64,000 bases of DNA from Chelativorans sp. ZYF759 (GTDB lineage: Bacteria; Pseudomonadota; Alphaproteobacteria; Rhizobiales; Rhizobiaceae). Position 1 is the stretch's first letter. Each line of letters opens with the position of its first letter. Below, in pieces: positions 46,560-55,390 of this stretch. The notes beneath the pieces were generated by a model. The model saw nothing but the letters and a program-made list of their open reading frames with translations, was not told where the DNA came from and did no database searches. The position numbers and the translations under genes are program-made. The stretch is taken from assembly GCF_012911015.1 (NCBI RefSeq), contig NZ_WVVV01000003.1, positions 111,565 through 175,564 on the forward strand, given 5' to 3'.

Positions 46560-46939
46560 TGGAAGCCATTCTCGCCGTCCTCGTCGGCATCTTCTTCGCG
46601 GTGTCGGCCTATCTTCTGATGTCGAAGCACCTGATCCGCATCCTTCTGGGCGCGGTGGTGCTGAGCAATGCCGTGAACCTGCTGATCTTCACGGCCGGTC
46701 GGCTGACGGTGCGCGACGTGCCGCCCTTCATTCCGCTCGGCATGCTGTCGCCGGAAGGCGCGACGTCCAACCCGCTGCCGCAGGCGCTGGTGCTGACGGC
46801 GATCGTGATCGCCTTCTCGATCTTCGCCTTCCTGCTGGTGCTGGCCTACCGCGCCTACCAGGAACTCGACACCGACTATACCGACGACATGAGGCTGGCC
46901 GAGCCGGAAGGCGACGACCTGCCCCCCTTGAGATACTGA
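46559..46939 (+). CDS. mrpC: Mrp antiporter subunit C
   Basis: 126 residues, three transmembrane helices. NuoK-like pattern in YLLMSKHLIRILLGAVVLSN and NPLPQALVLTAIVIAFS. The start TGATG overlaps the mrpB stop. The polar acidic C-terminal tail (YTDDMRLAEPEGDD) is cytoplasmic or periplasmic, not determinable by eye. Confidence 0.93.
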   Translation: MEAILAVLVGIFFAVSAYLLMSKHLIRILLGAVVLSNAVNLLIFTAGRLTVRDVPPFIPLGMLSPEGATSNPLPQALVLTAIVIAFSIFAFLLVLAYRAYQELDTDYTDDMRLAEPEGDDLPPLRY

Positions 46940-46952
46940 GGCCCACCCGGAC

Positions 46953-48554
46953 ATGGATTCATACGTGGACATTTCCGAGGCGATGGTCGTCGAGCCGATT
47001 TCGCTCGTCGACTGGCTGATCGTGGTGCCCGTGGCCGTGCCGCTTCTTTTCGGCGCGCTGCTGCTGGTCTTCCGCAAGGCGCCGCAGACCCAGGCCATCG
47101 GCGCCGTTATCGGGCTCTCGCTGGTCTTTGCCGCCGAGATCGGGCTGCTGATGCGCGTGCTGGCCGAAGGTCCGTTCTCGCTGACCATGGGCGGCTGGCT
47201 CCCGCCTTTCGGCATATCGCTGGTGGCGGACGCGCTGGGAGTGACCCTGGCGCTGACGGCCACGCTGGTGGCACTCGTCTGCGCGCTTTACGGCGTACGC
47301 GACATCGATGCCTCCGGCCGGCGCTACGGCTTCTACACTTTCCTCATGCTCCTGATGGCAGGCGTTGGCGGCGCGTTCCTGACCGGCGACGTGTTCAACC
47401 TCTATGTGTGGTTCGAAGTCTTCCTGATCTCCGCCTTCGGCCTGATCGTGCTCGGCTCCGAGGCCCGCCAGCTCGACGGCGCGGTCAAATACGCCGTTCT
47501 CAACCTCATCGCCACGACGCTGTTCCTGATCGGCACGGGCCTGATCTACGGCAGCTTCGGAACGCTCAGCATGGCCGACATCGCGCGCAAGGCGCCCGAA
47601 GTGCGCGAGGTCGCCCCGCTGGCCACCATCGCGGTCATCTATTTCATCGCCTTCGGCATGAAGGCGGCGGCATTCCCGCTGCATTTCTGGTTGCCGGCGT
47701 CCTATCACACGCCGCGCATCGTGGTGGCGGCGCTGTTCGGCGGCATTCTGACCAAGATCGGCGTCTATGCGCTCCTGCGCACGCTGATGATGCTGTTCCC
47801 GCCCGAGCGCGACATGATCTCCGACCTGATCGGCTGGGTGGCCGTGGCCACGATGATGTTCGGCGTCATCGGCGCGCTGGCGCAGTCCGACATCCGCCGC
47901 CTGCTGGGCTGGATCGTGGTCTCGGGCATCGGCGTCATGCTGGCCGGGCTGGCACTGGGCAGCCAGACGGGCCTTTCGGGCACCGTTCTTTACGCGATCC
48001 ATTCGATGCTGGTCATGACCGCGCTCTACATCCTGGCGGGGGTCATGCGGGGGCTGGGCTCGAGCTACAATCTGCACGAGGCGGGCGGGCTCTACCGCAG
48101 CCATCCCGCGCTGGCCGCGATCGCGCTGATCCTCGTTCTGGCGGCCGCCGGCCTGCCGCCCGCATCCGGCCTGTGGCCGAAGGTCTATCTGGTGAAGGCC
48201 TCGCTCGACGAGGGCGTGTGGTGGCTGGCGCTGGGCATTCTGGCGAGCGGCCTGCTGACCACGCTGGCGCTCGGCCGCGTCTTCGCGCTGGCCTTCTGGC
48301 GCAGCCGACCCGAAGGCGTCGCAGCGCTCGAAGCGCCCGTCGGCCAGCCGGTAGCCGGCTATGCGCTGCTCGGCATTCTCCTGATTCCGATCCTGGGCAT
48401 CGGTCTTTATCCCGAGCCGGTGATCCAGCTCACGGACATGGCCGCCCAAGGCCTGCTGGAACCGAGCGGCTTCATCGAGGCGGTCTTCCCCGAGGAGGCT
48501 GCCGTCCCGGACGTTCCGGCTGGTGAAGTCGAAACCGAGGAGGTCGCCGAATGA
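46953..48554 (+). CDS. mrpD: Mrp antiporter subunit D
   Basis: 533 residues, about 14 transmembrane helices, NuoM/N-like. Conserved [20 protein letters not shown], the lysine helix [18 protein letters not shown] and the second-half [17 protein letters not shown]. Thirteen base pairs after mrpC. The C-terminal ~40 residues form an acidic Glu/Val-rich tail ([18 protein letters not shown]) that is longer than usual. Confidence 0.95.
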   Translation: MDSYVDISEAMVVEPISLVDWLIVVPVAVPLLFGALLLVFRKAPQTQAIGAVIGLSLVFAAEIGLLMRVLAEGPFSLTMGGWLPPFGISLVADALGVTLALTATLVALVCALYGVRDIDASGRRYGFYTFLMLLMAGVGGAFLTGDVFNLYVWFEVFLISAFGLIVLGSEARQLDGAVKYAVLNLIATTLFLIGTGLIYGSFGTLSMADIARKAPEVREVAPLATIAVIYFIAFGMKAAAFPLHFWLPASYHTPRIVVAALFGGILTKIGVYALLRTLMMLFPPERDMISDLIGWVAVATMMFGVIGALAQSDIRRLLGWIVVSGIGVMLAGLALGSQTGLSGTVLYAIHSMLVMTALYILAGVMRGLGSSYNLHEAGGLYRSHPALAAIALILVLAAAGLPPASGLWPKVYLVKASLDEGVWWLALGILASGLLTTLALGRVFALAFWRSRPEGVAALEAPVGQPVAGYALLGILLIPILGIGLYPEPVIQLTDMAAQGLLEPSGFIEAVFPEEAAVPDVPAGEVETEEVAE

Positions 48555-49024
48555 CCCTGCTTCTCGTCAACGTCCTGCTGGCGCTGGCCTGGACGGCGGT
48601 GACCGGCAGCTTCACCCTGATGAACATCGCCTTCGGCTTCGTGCTCGGCGCGCTGGCGCTGCACATGATCCGCGCCCAGGTGGGTTCGCTCGGTTATGTC
48701 GACCGTGCCACGAAGCTTCTGTCGCTGGCCTGGTCCTTCGTGTGGGAACTGATCGTGGCCTCGTTCCGCGTCGCCGTCATCGTGCTGAGCCCGCGCATCG
48801 ACATCAAGCCGGGCATCTTCGTCTACCCGTTGACGGTCGACCGCGACTTCGAGATCACGCTGCTTTCGAGCCTCATGACGCTGACACCGGGCACGCTGTC
48901 GGTCGACGTGTCGGAGGACAGGCGCTTCCTCTACGTGCACGCGCTCGACTGTTCGGACCCCGAGACCATGATTCGCGACGTACGCCACGGTTTCGAACAG
49001 AAGATCCTGGAGGCATTCAGATGA
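48551..49024 (+). CDS. mrpE: Mrp antiporter subunit E
   Basis: 157 residues. Two or three N-terminal membrane helices ([20 protein letters not shown]) and a cytoplasmic domain with [20 protein letters not shown] and [20 protein letters not shown], the MnhE signature. Starts within the mrpD stop (ATGA) and overlaps mrpF in the same way. Confidence 0.94.
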   Translation: MTLLLVNVLLALAWTAVTGSFTLMNIAFGFVLGALALHMIRAQVGSLGYVDRATKLLSLAWSFVWELIVASFRVAVIVLSPRIDIKPGIFVYPLTVDRDFEITLLSSLMTLTPGTLSVDVSEDRRFLYVHALDCSDPETMIRDVRHGFEQKILEAFR

Positions 49025-49353
49025 ACTCGGCTCAGGACTTCCTCTCCTTCGCGGAATATGCGGCGCTGGTGCTGTTCAGCCTGTCCTTCCTGGCGACGAT
49101 CTACCGCGTGATCGTGGGGCCGACGCTGCCCGACAGGATCATCGGACTGGACATGCTGGTCATCGTGGCGGTCGGTTTCATTGCCGTCATCGGCATCCGG
49201 ACCTCCTTCACGCTGTTCGTCGATGTGGCGATCGCGCTGGCGCTGGTGGGCTTTCTGGCGACCGTCGCCTTCGCCCGCTTCGTGTTGAGCCGGGGTGCGC
49301 TGTGGGCGCGCCTGCATGAGGAAGACAAGACCCGCCGGGGAGACAAGACATGA
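49021..49353 (+). CDS. mrpF: Mrp antiporter subunit F
   Basis: 110 residues, three transmembrane helices with the MnhF motif [17 protein letters not shown]. The start overlaps the mrpE stop by 4 bp and the stop overlaps the mrpG start by 4 bp. Short basic/acidic C-terminal tail. Confidence 0.94.
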   Translation: MNSAQDFLSFAEYAALVLFSLSFLATIYRVIVGPTLPDRIIGLDMLVIVAVGFIAVIGIRTSFTLFVDVAIALALVGFLATVAFARFVLSRGALWARLHEEDKTRRGDKT

Positions 49354-49715
49354 TCGAGTCCGTCCTCACCATCATCGTCGGCCTGCTTCTGATCTTCGGC
49401 GGCGGATTTTCCCTGGTGGCCGCCATCGGCCTCAATCGACTGCCCGATCTCTACAGCCGCATGCACTCCGCCTCGAAGGCCGGCACCCTGGGATCCGGGG
49501 CGGTGCTGATCGCGCTGGCGATCCACACCGACGACATCGCGACCATGACGCGTGCACTGGCGGGCTTCGTCTTCCTGCTGCTGACGGCGCCGATCGCCGC
49601 GCATCTTCTTGCCAAGGCCGCCTATGAGGCGGGTTACAGAATGTGGTCCGGTTCGGTGCGCGACGACATGCACAAGACCCCCGAGCCGCCCGCTCCCGCA
49701 TCTTCGCAGAACTGA
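49350..49715 (+). CDS. mrpG: Mrp antiporter subunit G
   Basis: 121 residues, three transmembrane helices with the MnhG pattern [20 protein letters not shown] and [18 protein letters not shown]. Last gene of the operon; no clear hairpin terminator follows. Confidence 0.94.
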   Translation: MIESVLTIIVGLLLIFGGGFSLVAAIGLNRLPDLYSRMHSASKAGTLGSGAVLIALAIHTDDIATMTRALAGFVFLLLTAPIAAHLLAKAAYEAGYRMWSGSVRDDMHKTPEPPAPASSQN

Positions 49716-50023
49716 GGCGAGTTCTCACAGGGACGATCAGAAGTCACGTGGCGGCCAAGAACAGGCCTCCGGGTGACTTGCTGGTATGTCGCCACAATTT
49801 CGCGTAATGATTGAAAAAATCGTAACAGAGTGTAACAGAACGCGAGCGTTAACTTTTATGTTTGCGATATATTATTTGGCTCGAAAAAAACATTTAGAAT
49901 TGACTTGCATTTCAGTAGGGCTAAACGATATGAGCTAGGTGGACTCGATGACCGTGCGCGCCGAATGTGTGATCCGGTGGACGAACCAAGAACAATAGCT
50001 GTAGTCACGTTGGGATATTCATC
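49716..50023. promoter_or_regulatory. AT-rich regulatory region between mrpG and mucR
   Basis: 308 bp without a gene. 49795-49935 is markedly AT-rich against the GC-rich surroundings. MucR/Ros proteins bind AT-rich DNA and often repress their own genes, so autoregulation here is likely but inferred. Confidence 0.5.
49900..49927 (+). promoter_or_regulatory. Candidate promoter of mucR
   Basis: TTGACT (49900-49905) and TAAACG (49922-49927), spaced 16 bp, about 100 bp upstream of the mucR start. The -35 is good and the -10 only fair. Confidence 0.35.
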
Positions 50024-50446
50024 ATGGAAATGACCGAGAACGCCGCGCAGAACAAGGATATGCTGATCGAACTGACCGCCGATGTAGTGGCGGCCTATGT
50101 CAGCAACAATCCGGTGCCAGCAGGAGAACTGCCGAGCCTCATCGCGGATGTTCACACAGCATTGGGCAAGGTCGGATCTGCTTCCGAGCAGGCACCGGCG
50201 GATAAGCTCAAGCCGGCCGTCAATCCAAAGCGCTCGATCACCGACGACTACATCATCTGTCTTGAGGACGGAAAGAAGTTCAAGTCGCTGAAGCGCCACC
50301 TGATGACCCATTATGGTCTTACGCCCGAGCAGTACCGCGAAAAGTGGGGTCTCGACAGCAACTACCCGATGGTTGCACCCAATTACGCCGCGGCGCGCTC
50401 GCAACTTGCCAAGAAGATGGGCCTGGGCCGCAAGCGCAAGAAGTAA
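50024..50446 (+). CDS. mucR: MucR/Ros-family transcriptional regulator
   Basis: 140 residues. The N-terminal oligomerisation region includes [19 protein letters not shown]. The prokaryotic zinc-finger domain contains [20 protein letters not shown], a C-x2-D-x9-H-x3-H arrangement in which Asp replaces the second Cys, as in other MucR homologues, followed by [12 protein letters not shown]. The tail is basic (MGLGRKRKK). MucR proteins are global regulators of exopolysaccharide, motility and cell-cycle genes in Hyphomicrobiales and behave like H-NS. Followed by a terminator. Confidence 0.95.
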   Translation: MEMTENAAQNKDMLIELTADVVAAYVSNNPVPAGELPSLIADVHTALGKVGSASEQAPADKLKPAVNPKRSITDDYIICLEDGKKFKSLKRHLMTHYGLTPEQYREKWGLDSNYPMVAPNYAAARSQLAKKMGLGRKRKK

Positions 50447-50471
50447 CGCTCAGCCCGAGACTTGTTTCGAT

Positions 50472-50495
50472 ACGGCGCCCCTGTGGCGCCGTTTT
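50472..50495 (+). terminator. Rho-independent terminator of mucR
   Basis: ACGGCGCC (50472-50479), loop CCTGT, GGCGCCGT (50485-50492), then T-rich sequence (TTTCGTTTT). Twenty-five bp after the mucR stop. Confidence 0.85.
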
Positions 50496-50523
50496 CGTTT
50501 TCAGGCGGGGAGGCCGGTTCCGC

Positions 50524-50808
50524 CTAAGGGTTCCCGGCCGACGATTTCAGCTCTCCCAGCGCCTCGCAAAGCGCGATGTGCCGGTTGAGGTCGTAACTCC
50601 AGTGGCGGGCCCAGCCGCGCAGGCGCTCGCGTTCCACCAGTCGTTCGAGCCGCACGATCATGCGGCGCAGCTCTTCCGCCGGCCCGTCGAGCGCCTCCTC
50701 GAGATCGCAGCCGGTGGCCAGACGAAAGGCAACGAGCCGCGCGGCCTGCCTTCGAAGGGCCGCCTTGCGCTCCACATGCGCCAGCACCTCGCGTTTCAAA
50801 TCCCTCAT
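50524..50808 (-). CDS. Small helical hypothetical protein
   Basis: 94 residues from the ATG at 50808, with GAGGAG 8 nt upstream; an in-frame start at 50919 gives an unlikely leader. The whole sequence is helical and Arg/Glu/Leu-rich (VLAHVERKAALRRQAARLV; ELRRMIVRLERLVERERL), suggesting a coiled coil. Divergent from the DnaA-domain gene. Function unknown. Confidence 0.65.
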   Translation of the reverse strand: MRDLKREVLAHVERKAALRRQAARLVAFRLATGCDLEEALDGPAEELRRMIVRLERLVERERLRGWARHWSYDLNRHIALCEALGELKSSAGNP

Positions 50809-51016
50809 CGACGCTCTCCTCGTCTTTCTCGTCGCGCGAGGATCGGGCAGCCGGAGGAGGGTGAGGATAGATTCACCGCGCCATCTGTGATTATTCCAGA
50901 AATAAGGGATTGAAAACAATCGGTTGAGGCGGTCTCGCCTCGCCAGGTGTTCGTGTTTTGTTCACATTCGTTGCTTGCCTTGGTATAAGAAATTATTCCT
51001 TGGCAGGAGGCGAGAG

Positions 51017-51442
51017 ATGGTTGTGGCAGCGCAGTCGGTTCACCCCGAAGAAGAACCGCAGGAAACGGCAGGAAACCGAGACACGCGCAGGGGCAAGGCC
51101 CGAAGATCCTGTGCCCTGCGCGAGGAGATTGTCATGGCGCGTTGCGATGCCGCAATCGCGATCATGGCGGCGTTGTTCGATCTGCCGAGCCGGGAGCTGC
51201 GGCGGCCCGGTCGTTCCACCATCGACATTGCACGGGTTCGCCAGATCGCGATGTATGTCGCCCACGTGGTGCTTCAACTCACCATGGGCGAGGTGGGCCG
51301 CGGCTTCGGGCGCGACCGCACCACGGTTCTCCATGCCTGCCACCTGGTCGAGGACATGCGCGACGATCCCGAATTCGATCGCATCGTGGCTACTGCCGAA
51401 CGGGTGACAAAAGCCGCCTTTGAGCCCAAGAGCGCCGGCTGA
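51017..51442 (+). CDS. DnaA domain IV-like DNA-binding protein
   Basis: 141 residues; ATG at 51017 with AGGAGG. The C-terminal part (VRQIAMYVAHVVLQLTMGEV, then GRGFGRDRTTVLHA at about 94-107) matches the DnaA C-terminal DNA-binding domain, including the signature loop; the usual His of GRDHTTVLHA is Arg here. There is no AAA+ ATPase domain, so it cannot act as an initiator alone. It may bind DnaA-box-like sites and modulate replication or transcription. Followed 31 bp later by the DUF6456 gene. Confidence 0.85.
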   Translation: MVVAAQSVHPEEEPQETAGNRDTRRGKARRSCALREEIVMARCDAAIAIMAALFDLPSRELRRPGRSTIDIARVRQIAMYVAHVVLQLTMGEVGRGFGRDRTTVLHACHLVEDMRDDPEFDRIVATAERVTKAAFEPKSAG

Positions 51443-51473
51443 CACCTTTCCCTAGAAACCGCAGGAGGCATGA

Positions 51474-52280
51474 ATGACTTCGGACGAGATCGCCGGGGAC
51501 CCAAGGGTACTGCGCCTGATGCGCCTGTTGCGACCGGGGCCGGCGCGCCTCTCGTCTGCCGCCGGCGGCGACAGCCTCCTGGTTTCATGCGGCGAGCGCG
51601 GGACCCTGGCGATCTGTCGGTCAGCACTGCGGGCGGCCGCAAGCGCCGGGCTCCTGCAGGTCAAGGGCGGCGGGCTGGTTGAACTGACACAGCACGGCCA
51701 TGCGGTTTTCGGCAGCGCACGAGCCGATGCGCTGTCTGCCGCACCGCGCCAGGAAGTCACGACAGACATCACCGGGCCCAACGGACATGACCGCGTCCGC
51801 TTCAACCAGGCCGAGTCGCCGCTCACGCACATCGCCGCGCGCAAGGACCGAAACGGGCGGCCTTTCCTGAGCCCCCACGAGATCGCGGCGGGCGAAAGAC
51901 TGCGGGCCGACTACGAACGCGCCTGCATCCTTCCGCGGCTCGGCATCAACTGGGAGCAGCCGATCGCCAAGGGCAGGGCGGGTGCCGCGCGCGCCCTTGG
52001 CCCCGAGCTCAATGACGGCGTTCTTGCAGCCCGCCGGCGGGTGGAAGAGGCGTTCGGCGCCGTCGGCCCCGAACTGGCGGGCGTGCTGGTGGATGTGTGC
52101 TGCTTCCTGAAGGGCCTGGAACGGGTCGAGGCCGAGCGCGGCTGGCCGGTCCGATCCGCCAAGATCGTGCTCAAGACGGCGTTAAGCGCGCTCGATCGGC
52201 ACTACCGGCCGTCGGCAAAACCGCGCGGCCGGCTCGTCCACTGGGGCAGCGCGGACTATCGTCCCCGCATCGATGGCTGA
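51474..52280 (+). CDS. DUF6456-family protein
   Basis: 268 residues; ATG at 51474 with GGAGG upstream. The C-terminal domain (ESPLTHIAARKDRNGRPFLS, HEIAAGERLRADYERACI, VCCFLKGLERVEAERGWPVR, SAKIVLKTALSALDRHY) is the alphaproteobacterial DUF6456. The N-terminal ~75 residues look like a winged-helix-like unit (ICRSALRAAASAGLLQVKGG). Adjacent to and in line with the DnaA-domain protein gene, so possibly a replication or cell-cycle related DNA-binding pair. Confidence 0.83.
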   Translation: MTSDEIAGDPRVLRLMRLLRPGPARLSSAAGGDSLLVSCGERGTLAICRSALRAAASAGLLQVKGGGLVELTQHGHAVFGSARADALSAAPRQEVTTDITGPNGHDRVRFNQAESPLTHIAARKDRNGRPFLSPHEIAAGERLRADYERACILPRLGINWEQPIAKGRAGAARALGPELNDGVLAARRRVEEAFGAVGPELAGVLVDVCCFLKGLERVEAERGWPVRSAKIVLKTALSALDRHYRPSAKPRGRLVHWGSADYRPRIDG

Positions 52281-52286
52281 AGGCGA

Positions 52287-52718
52287 TCAGGAGGCGGGCT
52301 GGGCGAGCGCGCGGTCGGCTTCCTGACGGATACGGCCGATCATGGAGCGCAGCCCGTTGGCACGCTGCGGCGTCAGATGCTCGTCCAGGCCCAGATCGCG
52401 CAGCAATCCCTCTGCATCGGCACCGGCAATCTCGCTTGCCCGTCGGCCGGAATAGAAGGCGATCATGATGGCGACCAGACCCCGCACGATATGGGCATCG
52501 GAATCGCCGACGAACTCGATGACGGGGTCAACACCCTCGCCGCGCGAGGCATGCAGCCAGACCTGGCTGACGCAGCCGGGCACCTTGTGCGCGCCGTCCC
52601 GGAATTCTTCGGGGAAGGGCGCAAGCCCGTTGCCGAGATCGATGACGTAGCGGTAGCGGTCCTCCCAATCATCGAGGAAGGAGAAGTCGTCGCGGATGGT
52701 TTCGATCTGTGCCGTCAT
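52287..52718 (-). CDS. sufE: SufE-family cysteine desulfuration protein
   Basis: 143 residues. FSFLDDWEDRYRYVIDLG and the sulfur-acceptor cysteine in KVPGCVSQVWLHA (about 51) are characteristic. Accepts sulfur from a cysteine desulfurase for Fe-S cluster assembly. Not next to other suf genes. Ends 6 bp from the convergent DUF6456 stop. Confidence 0.93.
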   Translation of the reverse strand: MTAQIETIRDDFSFLDDWEDRYRYVIDLGNGLAPFPEEFRDGAHKVPGCVSQVWLHASRGEGVDPVIEFVGDSDAHIVRGLVAIMIAFYSGRRASEIAGADAEGLLRDLGLDEHLTPQRANGLRSMIGRIRQEADRALAQPAS

Positions 52719-52780
52719 GATGGAGGCATATAGGCAAGTGACGGCTCCGCGTCACCCCAAAAGCGGCGCGGCGGCAGGGC

Positions 52781-53158
52781 TCAATCCCTGCTGGCGGCCA
52801 GTTCCAGCGGCTCGGCGTTCACGACTGGTCCCTCGATCGAGCCGGTCATGATCTCGCGGTCGGCGATGTCGCGCTCGAGACGATCGACCTGCGGGGTGTC
52901 GTCCTCGATCCAGGCATAGGCCATGCGCGCGGTCTCGCGTGCCTTGAGGCCGATGGTCTGGAGCGCGGAACGACCCGTCTCGCAGACATCGGGCTTGCGC
53001 TCGCACATGCCGGCAATGTCGTCCACCGCGCCCTTGGCGGCAAAGAAGGCCTGGATCGGCCCGACCGTATCCACCCGGCCATCGGCATCCGAAACCTCGA
53101 ACGGAATGAACAGGAGGACGAGCGAGAACCAGAACGCCGTCTTTATCAGGAAGCCCAT
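52781..53158 (-). CDS. DUF5330-family protein
   Basis: 125 residues with an N-terminal membrane helix (FLIKTAFWFSLVLLFIPF). The short periplasmic part has two cysteines (MCERKPDVCETG) that could form a disulfide and the conserved GPIQAFFAAKGAVDDI. Typical of Hyphomicrobiales; function unknown. Same direction as sufE, 62 bp upstream. Confidence 0.8.
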   Translation of the reverse strand: MGFLIKTAFWFSLVLLFIPFEVSDADGRVDTVGPIQAFFAAKGAVDDIAGMCERKPDVCETGRSALQTIGLKARETARMAYAWIEDDTPQVDRLERDIADREIMTGSIEGPVVNAEPLELAASRD

Positions 53159-53593
53159 TTCCTAACCCTCTTTCCCCGCGGACCAAAACGCGATTTTCCC
53201 CCAGTCCGCTCAGTCAACGCAGCCACACTGCCAGCGATCCGAGAATCGTCGGCTTCCGAGAGCAGTCGGCTTTGATTCAAATTCGAAACAAATGCCGAAG
53301 AACAGCATTCGAACCAAATGCCGTCCATTTCGCTCGAGTGGGGGTGAAGGCGTAACTCACGGAAAATAAACGTAAAACGGAATCTCGGCCGGAAGTCGAC
53401 AGGCGCATGGACAGGCCGTTCAGCCACCATGAAAAACGTTAACCATATCGTCCGATAGGTTGCGAGGCGGGCATGTCGGCGCCGCTGAGGGGGCCACGGC
53501 GGCCCTGCCTTATCCATTCCTTAAACGCTGAATGCGACCTTGCGGGTCTAACAATCGATCCGCCAAGCGGACCTACAGTACGAGTGCGTTGAG
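53159..53593. promoter_or_regulatory. Intergenic region upstream of the histidine kinase gene
   Basis: 435 bp between divergent genes with no supported gene. It contains a 17-bp direct repeat (53281-53323) and, further right, AT-rich sequence with a GTTAACC motif near 53439. Promoters of both flanking genes must lie here. Confidence 0.45.
53281..53323. repeat. 17-bp direct repeat
   Basis: ATTCGAAACAAATGCCG (53281-53297) recurs as ATTCGAACCAAATGCCG (53307-53323), 16 of 17 identical with a 26-bp period. This is a plausible pair of regulator sites. Confidence 0.5.
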
Positions 53594-55390
53594 TTGATTC
53601 TGGGAACCGAAATACGAGAGGAATTCCGGCAGGCCGTCGAGGCCGGCTGCGACCTCCTCGTATCTCCGAGCGGGCTCGCCGCGCGCGATCAGGAACGCCA
53701 GCGCAGGCTGGTGGCGAGCCTTCTCGCCGCGCCCTTCATCCTGTCGGGCGCGTGGATCGCCTCGAGTGCCGGCGACGGCGTCATGCATCTGCTGGCGGGT
53801 ATCCTGGTCATCTTCGCCGGCTCCTTCTCCCTGGTGCTGATGCTGGCGGCCACCGGACGCGCGGTGGAAACCGCAAAACTGTCGCTCGGCCTGGCCACAC
53901 TCGCCACCGCATGGATCATCGCCGCGGGCGGCGGGCTCATGTCGCCGATGGCCGCGCTTTCCGTCGCGCTGCCCATCGAGGCCTATCGCGTGGCGCGCGA
54001 CCGCAAGGCGATGCATTGGGGCTTGGCCGCGCTTGCCGGCGTTGTGCTCCTGCAGCTGCCCTTCGGCGCGCTGGCTGGACCCGTGGCGGCGGTTTCGGGC
54101 TGGCACTGGCTGGCACCGGCGCTCTATGGCGCGCTTCTCTTCGTGCGCCCGATGCAGGGTGAAGGCGAGGTGCGGAGCGCCGCGCAGAACATCGACCACA
54201 TTCTCCTGGAGCGGATGGGGGGTGCGGTGTTGTGGATCGGGCCCGACGGCCACATCACGCAGGCCACCCCGCGCACGGAAGAGGTGCTGGGCCTGGCGCC
54301 CGAACTCGTCGTGGAGGGCGGGCTTTTCGATCGCATCCGCATTCCCGATCGTGTCGCCTATCGCTGTGCCCTTGCCGATGTGCAGACCGGCGTGGCGCGG
54401 CGGTCCGTGGAGCTGATGCTGCGCGTGCCCGGCGACGACGAGGGCGAACCGGCCGTCACGCACCGCCCGTTCGAAATGGAACTGATCCGGTCACCACAGG
54501 AAGATGGCTCGGTCATCGCGATCCTGCGGTCCGCCGAGGCTACCGCGCAATTGCGCGAGGAACTGGCACGCGCGCGCGACATTGCCGGTTCCACGGAACT
54601 CGCCAAGGGCCGGTTCCTGGCGACCGTCAGCCATGAACTGCGCACGCCGCTCAATGCCATCATCGGCTTCTCCGACCTGATGCTCCACGAGAGCATTTCG
54701 GGCCCGCTCGACCCCAAGAAGAAGGAGCATCTGGGGCTGATCCGCGACGCCGGACGTCACCTGCTCTCCGTCGTCAACTCGATCCTCGACCTGTCCAAGA
54801 TCGAGGCCGGCACCTACCGGCTGCAGCCGGAACGCTTCCAGTTCGCCACGGCGGCTTCGCTCGGCAGCGCGCTGCTGGAGCCGCAGGCGGTGGCCAAGCA
54901 ACTGAAACTGACGACCCGGATTTCCGATCTGGTGGGGGAGGTCAACTGCGACCAGCGCGCGGTGCAGCAGATCCTGATCAACCTTTTGTCCAATGCCATC
55001 AAGTTCACCCCTGAGGGCGGCGCGGTGACGCTCGAGGCCCATCTGGATCGTGGACGACTTGTCATGCGGGTTTCCGACACGGGCATCGGCATGTCAGAGG
55101 AGGAACTGGCGGGAATCGGCCAGCCCTTCACCCAGGTCAGCAACGCCTATACGCGGCAGTATGAGGGCACGGGACTGGGTCTTTGCCTGGTGAAGGGGCT
55201 GGTGGAACTGCATGGCGGGGCGATGACGATCGAAAGCGCGCCCGGCCTGGGAACGGCAGTGACGGTCACCCTGCCGCAGATCGCGATACAAGAAGAAGCA
55301 GACGACAGGGAAGCAGGCATTGGCTCGGGCAAAGAAGGCGAAACCCAAGACGCAGAGGAAGAGCATGAGGCGATCCTCCGCATCGCGTGA
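53594..55390 (+). CDS. Membrane sensor histidine kinase with PAS domain (DivJ-like architecture)
   Basis: 598 residues; the chosen start is a TTG at 53594, uncertain because no ATG is nearby. Several hydrophobic helices lie between about 40 and 185, then a PAS domain (about 200-310), HisKA with SHELRTPLNAIIGFSDLM (phospho-acceptor His about 347), and HATPase_c with NLLSNAIKFTP, DTGIGM and GTGLGL. Length and layout resemble the cell-cycle kinase DivJ of alphaproteobacteria; identity is not proven. The downstream peptidoglycan-binding protein gene starts inside it. Confidence 0.85.
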   Translation: MILGTEIREEFRQAVEAGCDLLVSPSGLAARDQERQRRLVASLLAAPFILSGAWIASSAGDGVMHLLAGILVIFAGSFSLVLMLAATGRAVETAKLSLGLATLATAWIIAAGGGLMSPMAALSVALPIEAYRVARDRKAMHWGLAALAGVVLLQLPFGALAGPVAAVSGWHWLAPALYGALLFVRPMQGEGEVRSAAQNIDHILLERMGGAVLWIGPDGHITQATPRTEEVLGLAPELVVEGGLFDRIRIPDRVAYRCALADVQTGVARRSVELMLRVPGDDEGEPAVTHRPFEMELIRSPQEDGSVIAILRSAEATAQLREELARARDIAGSTELAKGRFLATVSHELRTPLNAIIGFSDLMLHESISGPLDPKKKEHLGLIRDAGRHLLSVVNSILDLSKIEAGTYRLQPERFQFATAASLGSALLEPQAVAKQLKLTTRISDLVGEVNCDQRAVQQILINLLSNAIKFTPEGGAVTLEAHLDRGRLVMRVSDTGIGMSEEELAGIGQPFTQVSNAYTRQYEGTGLGLCLVKGLVELHGGAMTIESAPGLGTAVTVTLPQIAIQEEADDREAGIGSGKEGETQDAEEEHEAILRIA

